Assembly (NCBI GenBank): GCA_033722375.1
Contig: JAWVZB010000001.1
Span: 1 to 64,000 of the forward strand
Length of the DNA stretch: 64,000 nucleotides
Direction of reading: 5' to 3'
Origin: JAWVZB01 sp033722375
Lineage (GTDB): Bacteria > Actinomycetota > Nitriliruptoria > Nitriliruptorales > Nitriliruptoraceae
A program made the position numbers and the translations under genes. Shown here in pieces: positions 26,496 through 34,597 of the stretch; within the stretch, counting starts at the first letter, position 1; each line of letters opens with the position of its first letter. The notes beneath the pieces were generated by a model, which was not told the origin of the DNA, searched no databases, and saw nothing but the letters and a program-made list of their open reading frames with translations.

Positions 26496-28045
26496 CCGAC
26501 ACCCACGGAACGAGCCTGCTGGAGCGCCTGCCGGTCCACCCGCTGATCCTCGCCGCCTACCCGGTGCTCTTCCTGTGGGCCCACAACGTCGACGAGGTCT
26601 TCTCCGAGGACGTGTGGCCGATCCTCGCCTGGGTGCTCGCCGGGGCAGTCGGCATGTGGATCGCCGCGTCGTTCGTCTACCGCGGTGTTCGTCGGGGAGC
26701 GCTCCTGACCTCGTTCGTGGCGACGCTCCTGCTGTCCTACGGCCACGTCGCCGGCGAGTGGGTGGCCGGGGTCGGGATCGGTGTGGTCGTGCTGCTCGTG
26801 CTGGTGGCAGCAGCCGCACTGTGGGTGATCGGGGACGGGGCGGTGCACGTGGTGACGGGCATCGCCAACGTGGTCGCCCTGGTGCTGCTCGTGGTGGGGG
26901 CATGGCCGCTGGCGGGTGAGGCGGTCGAGGCGGTCGGGCGGGGCGATGCCGCCCGCGCCGAGCTCGCAGCCGTCTTCGACGGGGCGCCCGATGGTCCGGT
27001 TCGCGACATCTACTACGTGGTCCTCGACCGCTACCCGCGTGCCGACACCCTGGAGGAGCTCTACGGCTACGACAACAGCCAGTTCCTCGGGTTCCTCGAG
27101 GCGTCGGGCTTCCACGTCGCCGACGACAGCCTGGCGAACTACCCCAAGACCGCCCACTCCCTGGCGGCGTCCCTGAACATGACCTACCTCGACGAGCTCG
27201 AGGAGACCGTCGCGACCAAGGATCTCGACGACTGGGGGCCCGTCTACCGGATGCTCGACGACCACCGCGTAGGACAGCTCCTCACCGACGCCGGTTACGA
27301 GTACCTCCACCTCGGCACGTGGTGGCAGCCGACGGCGGAGAGCGTCCTGGCCGACCGGATCCTGACGCGCAACGCCGGCTCGGAGTTCGGTCGCCTGTTC
27401 GCGGAGACCACGATCTGGCCTGCGGTACAGGAGGTCCTCGGCAGCGACGAGCCACTCAGCAACCGCGAGCAGCTCTTCGCGTTCACCGAGCACCAGTTCG
27501 ACGTGCTCGACCGACTGGCCGACGACCGTGGCAACCCGGCGCGCTTCGTCTTCGCCCACCTGACGGTGCCGCACGAGCCTTACGTGTTCGAGGCGGACGG
27601 GACCTACGTGCCGGCCGAGGTGGAGGCCGCACGCAGCCGCACGGAGCGGTTCGTCCCGCACCTCGAGTACGCCAACCGACGCATCCGCGGCTTCGTCGAG
27701 GAGCTCTCCAAGGGGCGGGCGGACGACGAGCAGCCGATCGTGGTGGTCCAGGCCGACGAGGGGCCGCATCCCCGGAGCCGTGTGGCGGCGGGTCCCGACT
27801 ACGACTGGCTCGGCGCCCCGCTGTCCGACCTCCGCGAGAAGCTGCGCATCCTCAACGCCTACCACCTTCCCGGCGTCACGGACGACGAGATCCCCGAAGG
27901 GATCACGCCCGTCAACACGTTCCGGCTGATCTTCAGCCACTACTTCGGCGCGGACCTGCCCCTGCTCGAGGATCACGTGTACGTCTTCCCCGACGAGTCC
28001 CACCTCTACCGCTTCACCGAGGTCACGGACCGCGTTCGCGAGTAG
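26492..28045 (+). CDS. Membrane-anchored AlkP/sulfatase-superfamily protein
   Basis: A 517-residue protein with four to five N-terminal membrane segments (residues 15-140: ILAAYPVLFLWAHNVDEVF, ILAWVLAGAVGMWIAASF, LLTSFVATLLLSYG, IGVVVLLVLVAAAALWVI, VVALVLLVVGAWPLAG) and an extracytoplasmic domain from about 165. DIYYVVLDRYPRADTL opens the alkaline-phosphatase fold, NYPKTAHSLAASLNMTYL is the nucleophile region (Thr likely), FVFAHLTVPHEPYVF supplies His, and IVVVQADEGPHPR replaces the usual QxDHG metal motif. This family includes phosphoglycerol and phosphoethanolamine transferases and sulfatases of the envelope. The replaced motif makes the metal site uncertain. GTG 26492 overlaps the methyltransferase stop. 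Confidence 0.75.
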   Translation: MTDTHGTSLLERLPVHPLILAAYPVLFLWAHNVDEVFSEDVWPILAWVLAGAVGMWIAASFVYRGVRRGALLTSFVATLLLSYGHVAGEWVAGVGIGVVVLLVLVAAAALWVIGDGAVHVVTGIANVVALVLLVVGAWPLAGEAVEAVGRGDAARAELAAVFDGAPDGPVRDIYYVVLDRYPRADTLEELYGYDNSQFLGFLEASGFHVADDSLANYPKTAHSLAASLNMTYLDELEETVATKDLDDWGPVYRMLDDHRVGQLLTDAGYEYLHLGTWWQPTAESVLADRILTRNAGSEFGRLFAETTIWPAVQEVLGSDEPLSNREQLFAFTEHQFDVLDRLADDRGNPARFVFAHLTVPHEPYVFEADGTYVPAEVEAARSRTERFVPHLEYANRRIRGFVEELSKGRADDEQPIVVVQADEGPHPRSRVAAGPDYDWLGAPLSDLREKLRILNAYHLPGVTDDEIPEGITPVNTFRLIFSHYFGADLPLLEDHVYVFPDESHLYRFTEVTDRVRE

Positions 28046-28059
28046 CCGCCCCAGCGGGT

Positions 28060-28111
28060 CCCCCCGTGCAGGGGGGAGCGAGTCGGCATAGCCGACTCTG
28101 GGGGGGGTTGT
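28060..28111. repeat. 52-bp palindromic repeat, copy 1
   Basis: Structure: C6, 5 nt, G6 (a 6-bp hairpin), then AGCG, a 7-bp stem AGTCGGC (28081-28087) and GCCGACT (28091-28097) around ATA, then CTG7-8TTGT. The layout matches copy 2 at 28167-28218 with the same total length. Confidence 0.75.
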
Positions 28112-28166
28112 GATCGAGATGGGGGGTTGTCGTCGCGGGGGTGGTGGCTGGGTTGTGTGGGGGGCT

Positions 28167-28218
28167 CCCCCCTAGCCGAGGGGGGAGCGAGTCGGCGGAG
28201 CCGACGATGGGGGGTTGT
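28167..28218. repeat. 52-bp palindromic repeat, copy 2
   Basis: C6, 7 nt, G6AGCGA, stem GTCGGC (28191-28196) and GCCGAC (28200-28205) around GGA, then GATG6TTGT. The core G6AGCGAGTCGGC (17 nt) is identical to copy 1. A further G6 run at 28159-28164 forms an extra hairpin with the leading C6. Confidence 0.75.
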
Positions 28219-28319
28219 CATCGAAAAGGGGTGCCCCGGCCGCAGCGGAGGGGGTTGCTACGACCGGGGCGTGCGCCAGGCCGGGGGGCGACCGGTCCCG
28301 ACGCAGGTGTGGTTCGTGG

Positions 28320-29495
28320 TCAGCCGGTCCCAGGACGGGTGTCGAGCGTCACCCGTAGTTCGAGCTCGTCGCCGTCGCGGATGACCGTGAGTTCGACGGT
28401 GTCGCCCGGTCGGTGTGTCCGGATGACACCGGCGAGCTGCTCCATCGACTCGATCTCCTCTCCATCCACTGCAACAACGATGTCCCCCCGGTTTAGTCCC
28501 GCGTCGTGGGCAGGGGTGCCCTCGACGACCTCGGCGATCACCGCGCCCTCGGACACGGGGAGGCCGTACAGCTCGGCAACCTCTGGTTCGACCGTCTGGC
28601 CCTGGACGCCGAGGAAGGCGTGCTGGACCTCGCCGGTCTCGATGAGCTGGTCGGCGATGGAGCGAGCCGTGTCGATCGGGATGGCGAAGCCGATGCCGTC
28701 GTTGCCGCCGCCGGCGGACACGATGGCGGTGTTGATCCCCATGACGGCGCCGTCACCGTTGACGAGCGCCCCGCCCGAGTTCCCGGGGTTGATGGCCGCG
28801 TCGGTCTGGATCATGTCGACGAGCGGCGACCCCGGCGACGCCACCGTGCGGTTGAGCGCGCTGACGACACCGGCCGTCACCGAGCCGTCCAGGCCGAACG
28901 GCGAGCCGATGGCGACGGCGGTGTCACCGACGGCGGGCTCTCCGGTGGCGAACGCCGGTACGGGGAGGTCGGCCGCATCGACCTTCACGACCGCGATGTC
29001 GGAGGTCGGGTCGGTGCCGACGATCTCGGCGTCGAGCCGCTGACCGTCGGGAAGGGTGGCCGCGACGTCTCGGGCGCTCTCGACGACGTGGGCGTTGGTG
29101 AGGAGGTAGCCGTCGGAGGTGTAGACCACCGCGGAGCCCGAGCCGGTGCCACGGGGACCGCTGACATCGAGGCGGGCGACCGATGGCCCGACCTGGGCGG
29201 CGATCGCCGCGGTGAGCGACTCGCCCGCGTCGAACGTCACCGAGGCCGGCTGGGTGGCGGCGGGATCGGCGTCAGCGTCGCCGGCCAGACTGACCGGAAC
29301 CGCGACGCCAGCCGACGCGAGCCCTGCGACGAGAGCCACTGCGGCGTACTGGCGCCAGCCGAGCCGCGTGGTTACCGCCTCGTCGGGCGGCGACTGCGGA
29401 GTCGGAGGGCGCGGGGCGGTTGCGCCCCGCTCGGCGTCGGCCGTCGGAGCGGAGCCTGCGGCGGGTGCGTGTTCGCGGATGTTGCCTTCGCGCAT
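28320..29495 (-). CDS. HtrA/DegP-type membrane serine protease with PDZ domain
   Basis: A 391-residue envelope protease. A cytoplasmic tail (1-45) precedes one membrane segment (about 48-70, QYAAVALVAGLASAGVAVPV). The trypsin-like domain carries the full triad: H136 (LLTNAHVVES), D166 (TSDIAVVKV) and S240 (NPGNSGGAL). The PDZ domain is about 295-385 (AHDAGLNRGDIVVAVDGEEI). GAGGAGG lies 6 nt before the ATG. It is divergent from an OmpR-type two-component operon, with three regulator-like repeats in the gap, a layout similar to mycobacterial PepD with MprAB. Likely role: removal of misfolded exported proteins under envelope stress. Confidence 0.92.
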   Translation of the reverse strand: MREGNIREHAPAAGSAPTADAERGATAPRPPTPQSPPDEAVTTRLGWRQYAAVALVAGLASAGVAVPVSLAGDADADPAATQPASVTFDAGESLTAAIAAQVGPSVARLDVSGPRGTGSGSAVVYTSDGYLLTNAHVVESARDVAATLPDGQRLDAEIVGTDPTSDIAVVKVDAADLPVPAFATGEPAVGDTAVAIGSPFGLDGSVTAGVVSALNRTVASPGSPLVDMIQTDAAINPGNSGGALVNGDGAVMGINTAIVSAGGGNDGIGFAIPIDTARSIADQLIETGEVQHAFLGVQGQTVEPEVAELYGLPVSEGAVIAEVVEGTPAHDAGLNRGDIVVAVDGEEIESMEQLAGVIRTHRPGDTVELTVIRDGDELELRVTLDTRPGTG

Positions 29496-29582
29496 GGAAG
29501 CCTCCTCGGGAGGGGTTCGGTGCCTGTCTGCGACGTCGCTGGCGACGGTACGAACGGCTCGTTCAGCACTCGACGGACAGCG

Positions 29583-29613
29583 GGTAAGGATTCGGTAAGG
29601 ATCGGGTCAGGAC
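29583..29613. promoter_or_regulatory. Triple 11-bp-spaced direct repeat (response regulator box)
   Basis: GGTAAGGAT at 29583-29591 and 29594-29602, and the variant GGTCAGGAC at 29605-29613, each exactly 11 nt apart. OmpR/PhoB-family regulators bind such direct repeats head to tail on one DNA face. The block lies 87 nt from the htrA start and about 36 nt before a TACGCT -10 candidate (29650-29655) of the regulator gene. Confidence 0.65.
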
Positions 29614-29667
29614 CCGCCGGGAGGCGGGCTCGCACGAGGACCTCGGGATTACGCTCGCGAGGTGGGG

Positions 29668-30378
29668 GTGATCCCGTTGACCGAGGATGCGACGACGCTG
29701 CTCCTCGTCGAGGACGACGACGGCATCGCGAAGCCGCTCGCTGCCGCGCTCGAGGGAGCCGGCTACGGCGTGCGGCGGGTCGGGTCGGGGCGTGATGCCC
29801 TGCGAGAGCTGGACGGGACCGTGTCGGCCGTCATCCTCGACCTCGGACTCCCCGACGTCGACGGGGTCGAGCTCTGCCGCCGCATCCGTGAGGAGCACGG
29901 CTCCGAGCTGCCGATCCTGATCCTCACCGCCAGGGGTGGGGAGACCGACGTGGTGGTCGGGCTCGACGCGGGCGCCGACGACTACGTCACGAAACCGTTC
30001 CGGCTGGCCGAGCTCCAGGCTCGGCTGCGGGCGCTCCTGCGGCGCAGCGATGCCACGGCCGAGGGCGACGGGGAGGTGGCGCAGGACGTCCGGGTCGAGC
30101 CCGGTCCCCGTCGGGCGTTCCGGGGGGACGAGGAGCTCGAGCTGACACCGACGGAGTTCGACGTCCTGCGGACGCTCGTCGCCGCGGCGGGTGACGTCGT
30201 GCCCCGGGAGGAGATCATGCGCCGGGTCTGGGGGGAGAACTGGTACGGGTCGTCGAAGACGCTCGACATGCACGTGTCGGCGTTGCGGAGGAAGCTCGAC
30301 GACGACCCTTCCGCGCCCCGCTACATCGCCACCGTGCGGGGCGTGGGGTTCCGCTTCGAGACCGGCGACGACACGTGA
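29668..30378 (+). CDS. OmpR/PhoB-family response regulator
   Basis: About 236 residues. The receiver has D16-D17 (LLVEDDDGI), phospho-acceptor D58 (VILDLGLPDVDG), LTARGG and the conserved Lys in DYVTKPF; the winged-helix output domain (about 135-235) has LELTPTEFDVLRTL and SKTLDMHVSALRRKLDDD, then IATVRGVGFRF. GTG 29668 is chosen since GAGG lies 5 nt upstream; GTG 29662 is also in frame. It overlaps its kinase by 4 nt. The triple direct repeat upstream makes autoregulation likely, with the divergent htrA gene as the probable target. Confidence 0.92.
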   Translation: MIPLTEDATTLLLVEDDDGIAKPLAAALEGAGYGVRRVGSGRDALRELDGTVSAVILDLGLPDVDGVELCRRIREEHGSELPILILTARGGETDVVVGLDAGADDYVTKPFRLAELQARLRALLRRSDATAEGDGEVAQDVRVEPGPRRAFRGDEELELTPTEFDVLRTLVAAAGDVVPREEIMRRVWGENWYGSSKTLDMHVSALRRKLDDDPSAPRYIATVRGVGFRFETGDDT

Positions 30379-31682
30379 GACGGCGGCTGCTGTGGTCGGC
30401 GGTGGCGATGCTCGTGGCCGCGCTGCTGCTCTTCGCGTTGCCCCTCGCGGTCGTGGTGCGTGGGTTGCTCGTCGACCGCGCACTCGATGAGCTCCAGGGA
30501 CGACTCGAGCAGGCGGCACTGCTCATCGACCAGCGCGCCCGGACCTGTGGGGAGATCCAGCTCTTCGTTGCGGCCGCCGGCGGGGAGACCACCCGGTTGA
30601 CGCTGTGGCGGGACGGCGAGGTGATCGCGGCGTCGAGCGGGCAGCCGACCGTCGTCGCCGACGAGCTGACGGAGGCTCGCGCGGGGCGGATGGGCCGCAG
30701 CTACGTCGCCGACCGACTGGCCGTAGCGACGCCACTGGCGACGCCGCGGTGTGGTGGGGCGACGGTCCTGCGCGCCACGGAGCCCGCTGCGGGGCTGGAG
30801 CGTTCGATCCGGAACGCGTGGCTCGCGCTCGGCGGCGTCGGACTCGCGGTGCTGGCGTTGGCCGCGGGGGTCGCGATCTGGCAGGGACGTCGTCTGGCGC
30901 GGCCCTTCGAGCGTCTGGCGGGGGACGCGCGTCGGCTCGGTGAGGGCGACTTCAGTGTCCGGCCGGAGCGTTCGGGACTCCCGGAGGCGGACGCGATCGC
31001 CGAGGCTCTGGACACCACCGCCGATCGGCTCGGCCGTGCGGTGCAGCGGGCACGTGCGTTCACCGCTGACGCGTCCCACCAGCTCCGGACCCCTCTCACG
31101 GCGTTGCGTCTCCAGCTCGAAGGTCTCGCCACAGCCGGGGCGGATCCGGGGGCGGTCGCGGCAGCGCTGGAGGAGGCCGATCGGCTCGAGGCCACGATCG
31201 ACGAACTGGTGGCACTGACGGACGTCGAGGGCCCCGAGATGACCGTCGACCCTGCCCTCCTCGTCGAGGAACGAGCAGGGGTGTGGCGGTCGCTCGCCGA
31301 GGAGACCGGACGCGAGTTCAACGTCGAGGTGGTGCCGTGCAACGCGGTTCGGGTGCGCCCCGCCGCGGTCGGACAGGCGCTCCAGGTCCTGCTCGACAAC
31401 GCTTTCGAGCACGGAGAGGGACCGGTCACGGTGCGTGTCGGTCCCTCCTTGCCGGACGACGAGGACGGCGGGGTGCGCATCTGCGTGCTCGACGAGGGCC
31501 CCGGCATGTCGGGGTCTCCAGCCGGACGCCGCGAGGCCGATCGGGGAGGGGGGCCGCTGCCCCTGACCGGTGGGCGCGGCCTGGTGCTGGCCCGGAGCCT
31601 CGTCGAAGGGGAAGGAGGACGGCTCGTCGTGGGTTCCACGGGATCGGGGACCCGCGCCTGTATCGTCCTGCCCGTCGCCTGA
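30375..31682 (+). CDS. Membrane sensor histidine kinase paired with the OmpR-type regulator
   Basis: A 435-residue kinase with two membrane segments (about 5-30 and 148-170), a short extracytoplasmic domain of about 115 residues containing two Cys (RARTCGEIQ and ATPRCGGAT) that could form a disulfide, HAMP (RRLARPFERLAGDARRLGEG), HisKA with H235 in DASHQLRTPLTAL, and HATPase_c (LLDNAFEHG, DEGPGM, GGRGLVLARSLVEG). The G2 motif GGRGLVLA lacks the second Gly of the usual GxGLGL. It overlaps the regulator stop by 4 nt and the next gene by 1 nt, so regulator, kinase and endopeptidase form one operon. Confidence 0.9.
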   Translation: MRRRLLWSAVAMLVAALLLFALPLAVVVRGLLVDRALDELQGRLEQAALLIDQRARTCGEIQLFVAAAGGETTRLTLWRDGEVIAASSGQPTVVADELTEARAGRMGRSYVADRLAVATPLATPRCGGATVLRATEPAAGLERSIRNAWLALGGVGLAVLALAAGVAIWQGRRLARPFERLAGDARRLGEGDFSVRPERSGLPEADAIAEALDTTADRLGRAVQRARAFTADASHQLRTPLTALRLQLEGLATAGADPGAVAAALEEADRLEATIDELVALTDVEGPEMTVDPALLVEERAGVWRSLAEETGREFNVEVVPCNAVRVRPAAVGQALQVLLDNAFEHGEGPVTVRVGPSLPDDEDGGVRICVLDEGPGMSGSPAGRREADRGGGPLPLTGGRGLVLARSLVEGEGGRLVVGSTGSGTRACIVLPVA

Positions 31683-32941
31683 TGAACCCCACGAACACGC
31701 CCATCCGTTGGTGGGCCATCGTGAGCATGCTCGCGGTGGCCCTGGCGACGCCTGCCTCCGCACACGACCGCTCCGAGGACGAGATCGCCGAGGAGATGCA
31801 TCGGACGGGCCAGCAGGCGTCCGAGGTCGCCGACGATCTCGCGATCACGACCGAGCGGATCGCCGCGGCCCGCGAGGAGCTCGCAGTCCTCCAGGACCGG
31901 CTGGCCGCGCAGCGGGGGAGGCTCCAGGTGCTCGAGGGCCAGTTGGCGCTGGCGCAGGAGGGTCTCGCTGCCGCCGAGGTACGTCGGGAGGCTGCCGAGG
32001 AGAACCTCGCCCAGGCCGAGCGTCTGCTGCGGTTCGCGGAGGAGGAGCTGGCGGCGGCAGAGACGCGGCTGCAGAACCAGGTGGTGGCGGCCTACAAGTA
32101 CGGAGTGGCGGGGCGCAGCGACTGGATGCTCCAGGCGGTGCGCCAGGCTCGTGATCCCAACGACCTGGTGTCCAACATCTACAAGCTGCGTTCGGTCGTC
32201 GAGCACCAGGACACGATCGTCCACGAGGTCCTCGAGCTGCGTCAGGAACGGGAGGACCTGCTGGTCCGGGCCGAGGAGACCAGGCGGCAGACCGAGGAGG
32301 CGCGCGATGATGCCGAGCACACGCTCGCCGTCGTGGCGAGTCTCCGCGACGATGCGAAGCGGGTGGCCGAGGAGATCGCACGGGACGAGCAGCGGCAGCA
32401 GGCCGTCCTGAACGAGCTGCAAGCCGACGCCGCCGCCTACGAGCAGGTCCTCGAGGAACTGCGGGCGCGGCAGGCGGCGCTCGAAGAGGAGCAGGAGGCG
32501 GCCCGAGCCCGGCGGGTGGCTGCCGGGGGCGCGGTCTGTCCGGTCGAGGGCGCGAAGGCGGGGCGGGACTTCACCAACGACTGGGGCTACCCGCGGCCGG
32601 GGGGACGTCGCCACGAGGGCACGGACATCTTCGCGAGCCGAGGCACGCCCGTCTACGCGATGTACGACGGGACCATCAAGGAGCTGCGACGCGTCGACAC
32701 GGGGATCGGCGGGCTGTTCGTGTCGTACTGGGTGGCGCCTGGTGAGCACTGGTACAACGCCCACCTCGACACGGTCGCACCAGGCATCTCGGTCGGGGAC
32801 GCGGTCGCTGCCGGGCAGCAGATCGGCACCGTCGGCAACAGCGGGAACGCGCGCACCACGCCACCGCACCTGCACATCGGTCACTACTTCGACGATGTCG
32901 CGGAGAACCCCTACCCCGTCCTCGCCGACGCCTGCCAGTAG
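31682..32941 (+). CDS. Secreted M23 (LytM-type) endopeptidase with coiled coil, EnvC-like
   Basis: A 419-residue exported protein. A signal peptide (1-27, ending PASAHD) is followed by a long coiled coil (about 30-280, Glu/Arg/Leu-rich) and a C-terminal M23 domain (about 290-419) with Zn ligands in RRHEGTDIF (HxxxD) and PHLHIGHYF (HxH). The architecture is that of EnvC/NlpD-like factors or NlpC-partner hydrolases that cut peptidoglycan cross-links or activate amidases. Since the zinc residues are kept, it may be catalytic. The ATG overlaps the kinase stop (TGATG), placing a cell-wall hydrolase under the envelope-stress two-component system. Confidence 0.85.
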   Translation: MNPTNTPIRWWAIVSMLAVALATPASAHDRSEDEIAEEMHRTGQQASEVADDLAITTERIAAAREELAVLQDRLAAQRGRLQVLEGQLALAQEGLAAAEVRREAAEENLAQAERLLRFAEEELAAAETRLQNQVVAAYKYGVAGRSDWMLQAVRQARDPNDLVSNIYKLRSVVEHQDTIVHEVLELRQEREDLLVRAEETRRQTEEARDDAEHTLAVVASLRDDAKRVAEEIARDEQRQQAVLNELQADAAAYEQVLEELRARQAALEEEQEAARARRVAAGGAVCPVEGAKAGRDFTNDWGYPRPGGRRHEGTDIFASRGTPVYAMYDGTIKELRRVDTGIGGLFVSYWVAPGEHWYNAHLDTVAPGISVGDAVAAGQQIGTVGNSGNARTTPPHLHIGHYFDDVAENPYPVLADACQ

Positions 32942-32974
32942 CCGGCGGCCCCGAGCTCCACGGGACGCCCGGGT

Positions 32975-34516
32975 TCAGGCGAGGTCCTCGACGACGCACC
33001 GCGCCGCGTTGTGCCCGGCAGCCCCGATCACGGAGCCTGCCGGGTGACAGCCGGCTCCGCAGGCGTACAAGCCGGCCACGTCGAGCCGGTACGGCACCCG
33101 TTGGTCGAAGGCGAACGTGTTGTCGACGTGGAAGATGTTGCCGCCGGTGATGCCGAAGTGGCGCTCGATCGCCTGTGGGTGGAGGACCTGGCGGTCGACC
33201 ACCAGCTCGGCGACGCCGGGGGAGAACCGTCCGACGAGCTCGAGCAGGTGATCCGCGTAGCGCTGGCCGACCGTGTCCCAGCCCCCCTCGACGCGGTTCG
33301 GCACCCACTGGACGAACAGCGCTGCCGAGTGGTGACCATCCGGGTCGCGCAGTGATCCGTCGACGGCGGTGTGGATGTAGAGCTCGATGGCCGGCTCCTC
33401 CGGGAGCCGTCCGTCGAGGGCGGTTCGGAAGGCGCCGATCATGCCGTCGATCGGCTCGTCTTGCCAGGGCAGCAGGTGGATCGTCGCCCCGTGCACGTTG
33501 CGCCCGTCGCGATCGGGGAGAGCGGGAAGATCCCGGAGCGCCAGGTTGACCTTCAAGGTGGTGCCGGGCCGTCGTGCGTAGTCGTCGAGCCGCCCCGCCA
33601 GCGACGGCACGAGCCGGGCGCCGACGAGGTCAGTGAGTCGCCACGGGTCGGTGGCGACGACCACTACACGCGCCGGGATGGGCTCACCGTCCGCCACGAT
33701 GCCCCGGACCGCGTCATCCTCGACCAGGACGGCGGACACCTCGGCGCTGGTCACGATCTCTGCTCCGGCGCTGCGGGCGGCATCAGCGAGCGCGGCGCTC
33801 ACGGTGCCCATGCCACCCTCCACGACCATCCAGGTCCCGTCACTGTCCGGCAGGCGCGCCGAGCTGTGCACCAGGAGGTTGTGCCCCGTTCCCGGCGTGT
33901 CCCAGGTCCCGTGGATCCCCGGGAAGCCGTCGGTGACGGCGTACATCGCCATCAGCAGCGGGCTCGTGAAGCCGTAGCTCCTCAGATGGTCCCCGACCGA
34001 GCCGCGCACGAGGCGGAGGAAGCGCGCACGGAGCTCGGGGCGGACGTAGCGCGCGGCCGTCTCCTCCACCGTCGACGGCGGTGCGAGCCAGGCAGGGGCG
34101 AGATCGTCGCGGAGTGCGGCGAGGTCGGCCTCGTACCGCTCCACCGCTGCGGCCTCGGCGGCCCCGAACCGCTCCTCGATCTCGGCTCGGTTGCGGTCGG
34201 GGTCGGAACCGAGCGTGAGCGCACCCCCGTCCAGCAGCGGGAGGTGGTAATGGGGGTCGCGGCGGATCAGCGGGAGGTCGAGGTCGAGGAGCTCCAGCAG
34301 CTCGGGCGGCATGAGGCCGAGGAGGTAGGCGCCCGTGGAGGCCCCGAGTCGCGGTACGGCAGCGAACGGGTACTCGGTCCGTACCGCCCCGCCGACGATG
34401 TCGGCGCGTTCGAGCACGGTGACCGACAGCCCGTTCCTTGCCAGCAGGGTCGCTGCGACCAGACCGTTGTGGCCTGCGCCGACGATCGCCACATCACGTT
34501 CGTCTTGTCCCGTCAC
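32975..34516 (-). CDS. FAD-dependent phytoene-dehydrogenase-like oxidoreductase
   Basis: About 513 residues. The dinucleotide-binding fold is at the N-terminus (VAIVGAGHNGLVAATLLARNG, LERADIVGGAVRTE) and the C-terminal FAD block is LYACGAGCHPAGSVIGAAGHNAA, as in the CrtI-like/NAD(P)-FAD oxidoreductases related to mammalian PYROXD2. The substrate-binding middle has GGMGTVSAALADAARSAGAE. GTG 34516 has a weak AGGA 8 nt upstream; ATG 34555 would add 13 residues. No other carotenoid genes are nearby, so a carotenoid role should not be assumed. Confidence 0.82.
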   Translation of the reverse strand: MTGQDERDVAIVGAGHNGLVAATLLARNGLSVTVLERADIVGGAVRTEYPFAAVPRLGASTGAYLLGLMPPELLELLDLDLPLIRRDPHYHLPLLDGGALTLGSDPDRNRAEIEERFGAAEAAAVERYEADLAALRDDLAPAWLAPPSTVEETAARYVRPELRARFLRLVRGSVGDHLRSYGFTSPLLMAMYAVTDGFPGIHGTWDTPGTGHNLLVHSSARLPDSDGTWMVVEGGMGTVSAALADAARSAGAEIVTSAEVSAVLVEDDAVRGIVADGEPIPARVVVVATDPWRLTDLVGARLVPSLAGRLDDYARRPGTTLKVNLALRDLPALPDRDGRNVHGATIHLLPWQDEPIDGMIGAFRTALDGRLPEEPAIELYIHTAVDGSLRDPDGHHSAALFVQWVPNRVEGGWDTVGQRYADHLLELVGRFSPGVAELVVDRQVLHPQAIERHFGITGGNIFHVDNTFAFDQRVPYRLDVAGLYACGAGCHPAGSVIGAAGHNAARCVVEDLA

Positions 34517-34597
34517 GATCCGTCCTGCCGCTTCGCGCGCCTCGCGGCGCTGCATCCGACATACTGGCAGCGGCAGAACGGTATTGGGGGACGACCC

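Larger units (their letters stand above)
28046..28319. other. Gene-free intergenic region carrying two 52-bp repeats
   Basis: A 274-nt stretch between convergent genes, rich in G runs, with no credible reading frame. It holds two copies of a 52-bp palindromic element, plus two tail-like G6TTGT/G5TTG motifs at 28121-28130 and 28250-28257. It probably terminates both transcripts. Confidence 0.6.

Noticed and set aside
28046..28319. CRISPR array
   Set aside because: Only two repeat copies with no unique spacer series and no cas genes in the window.
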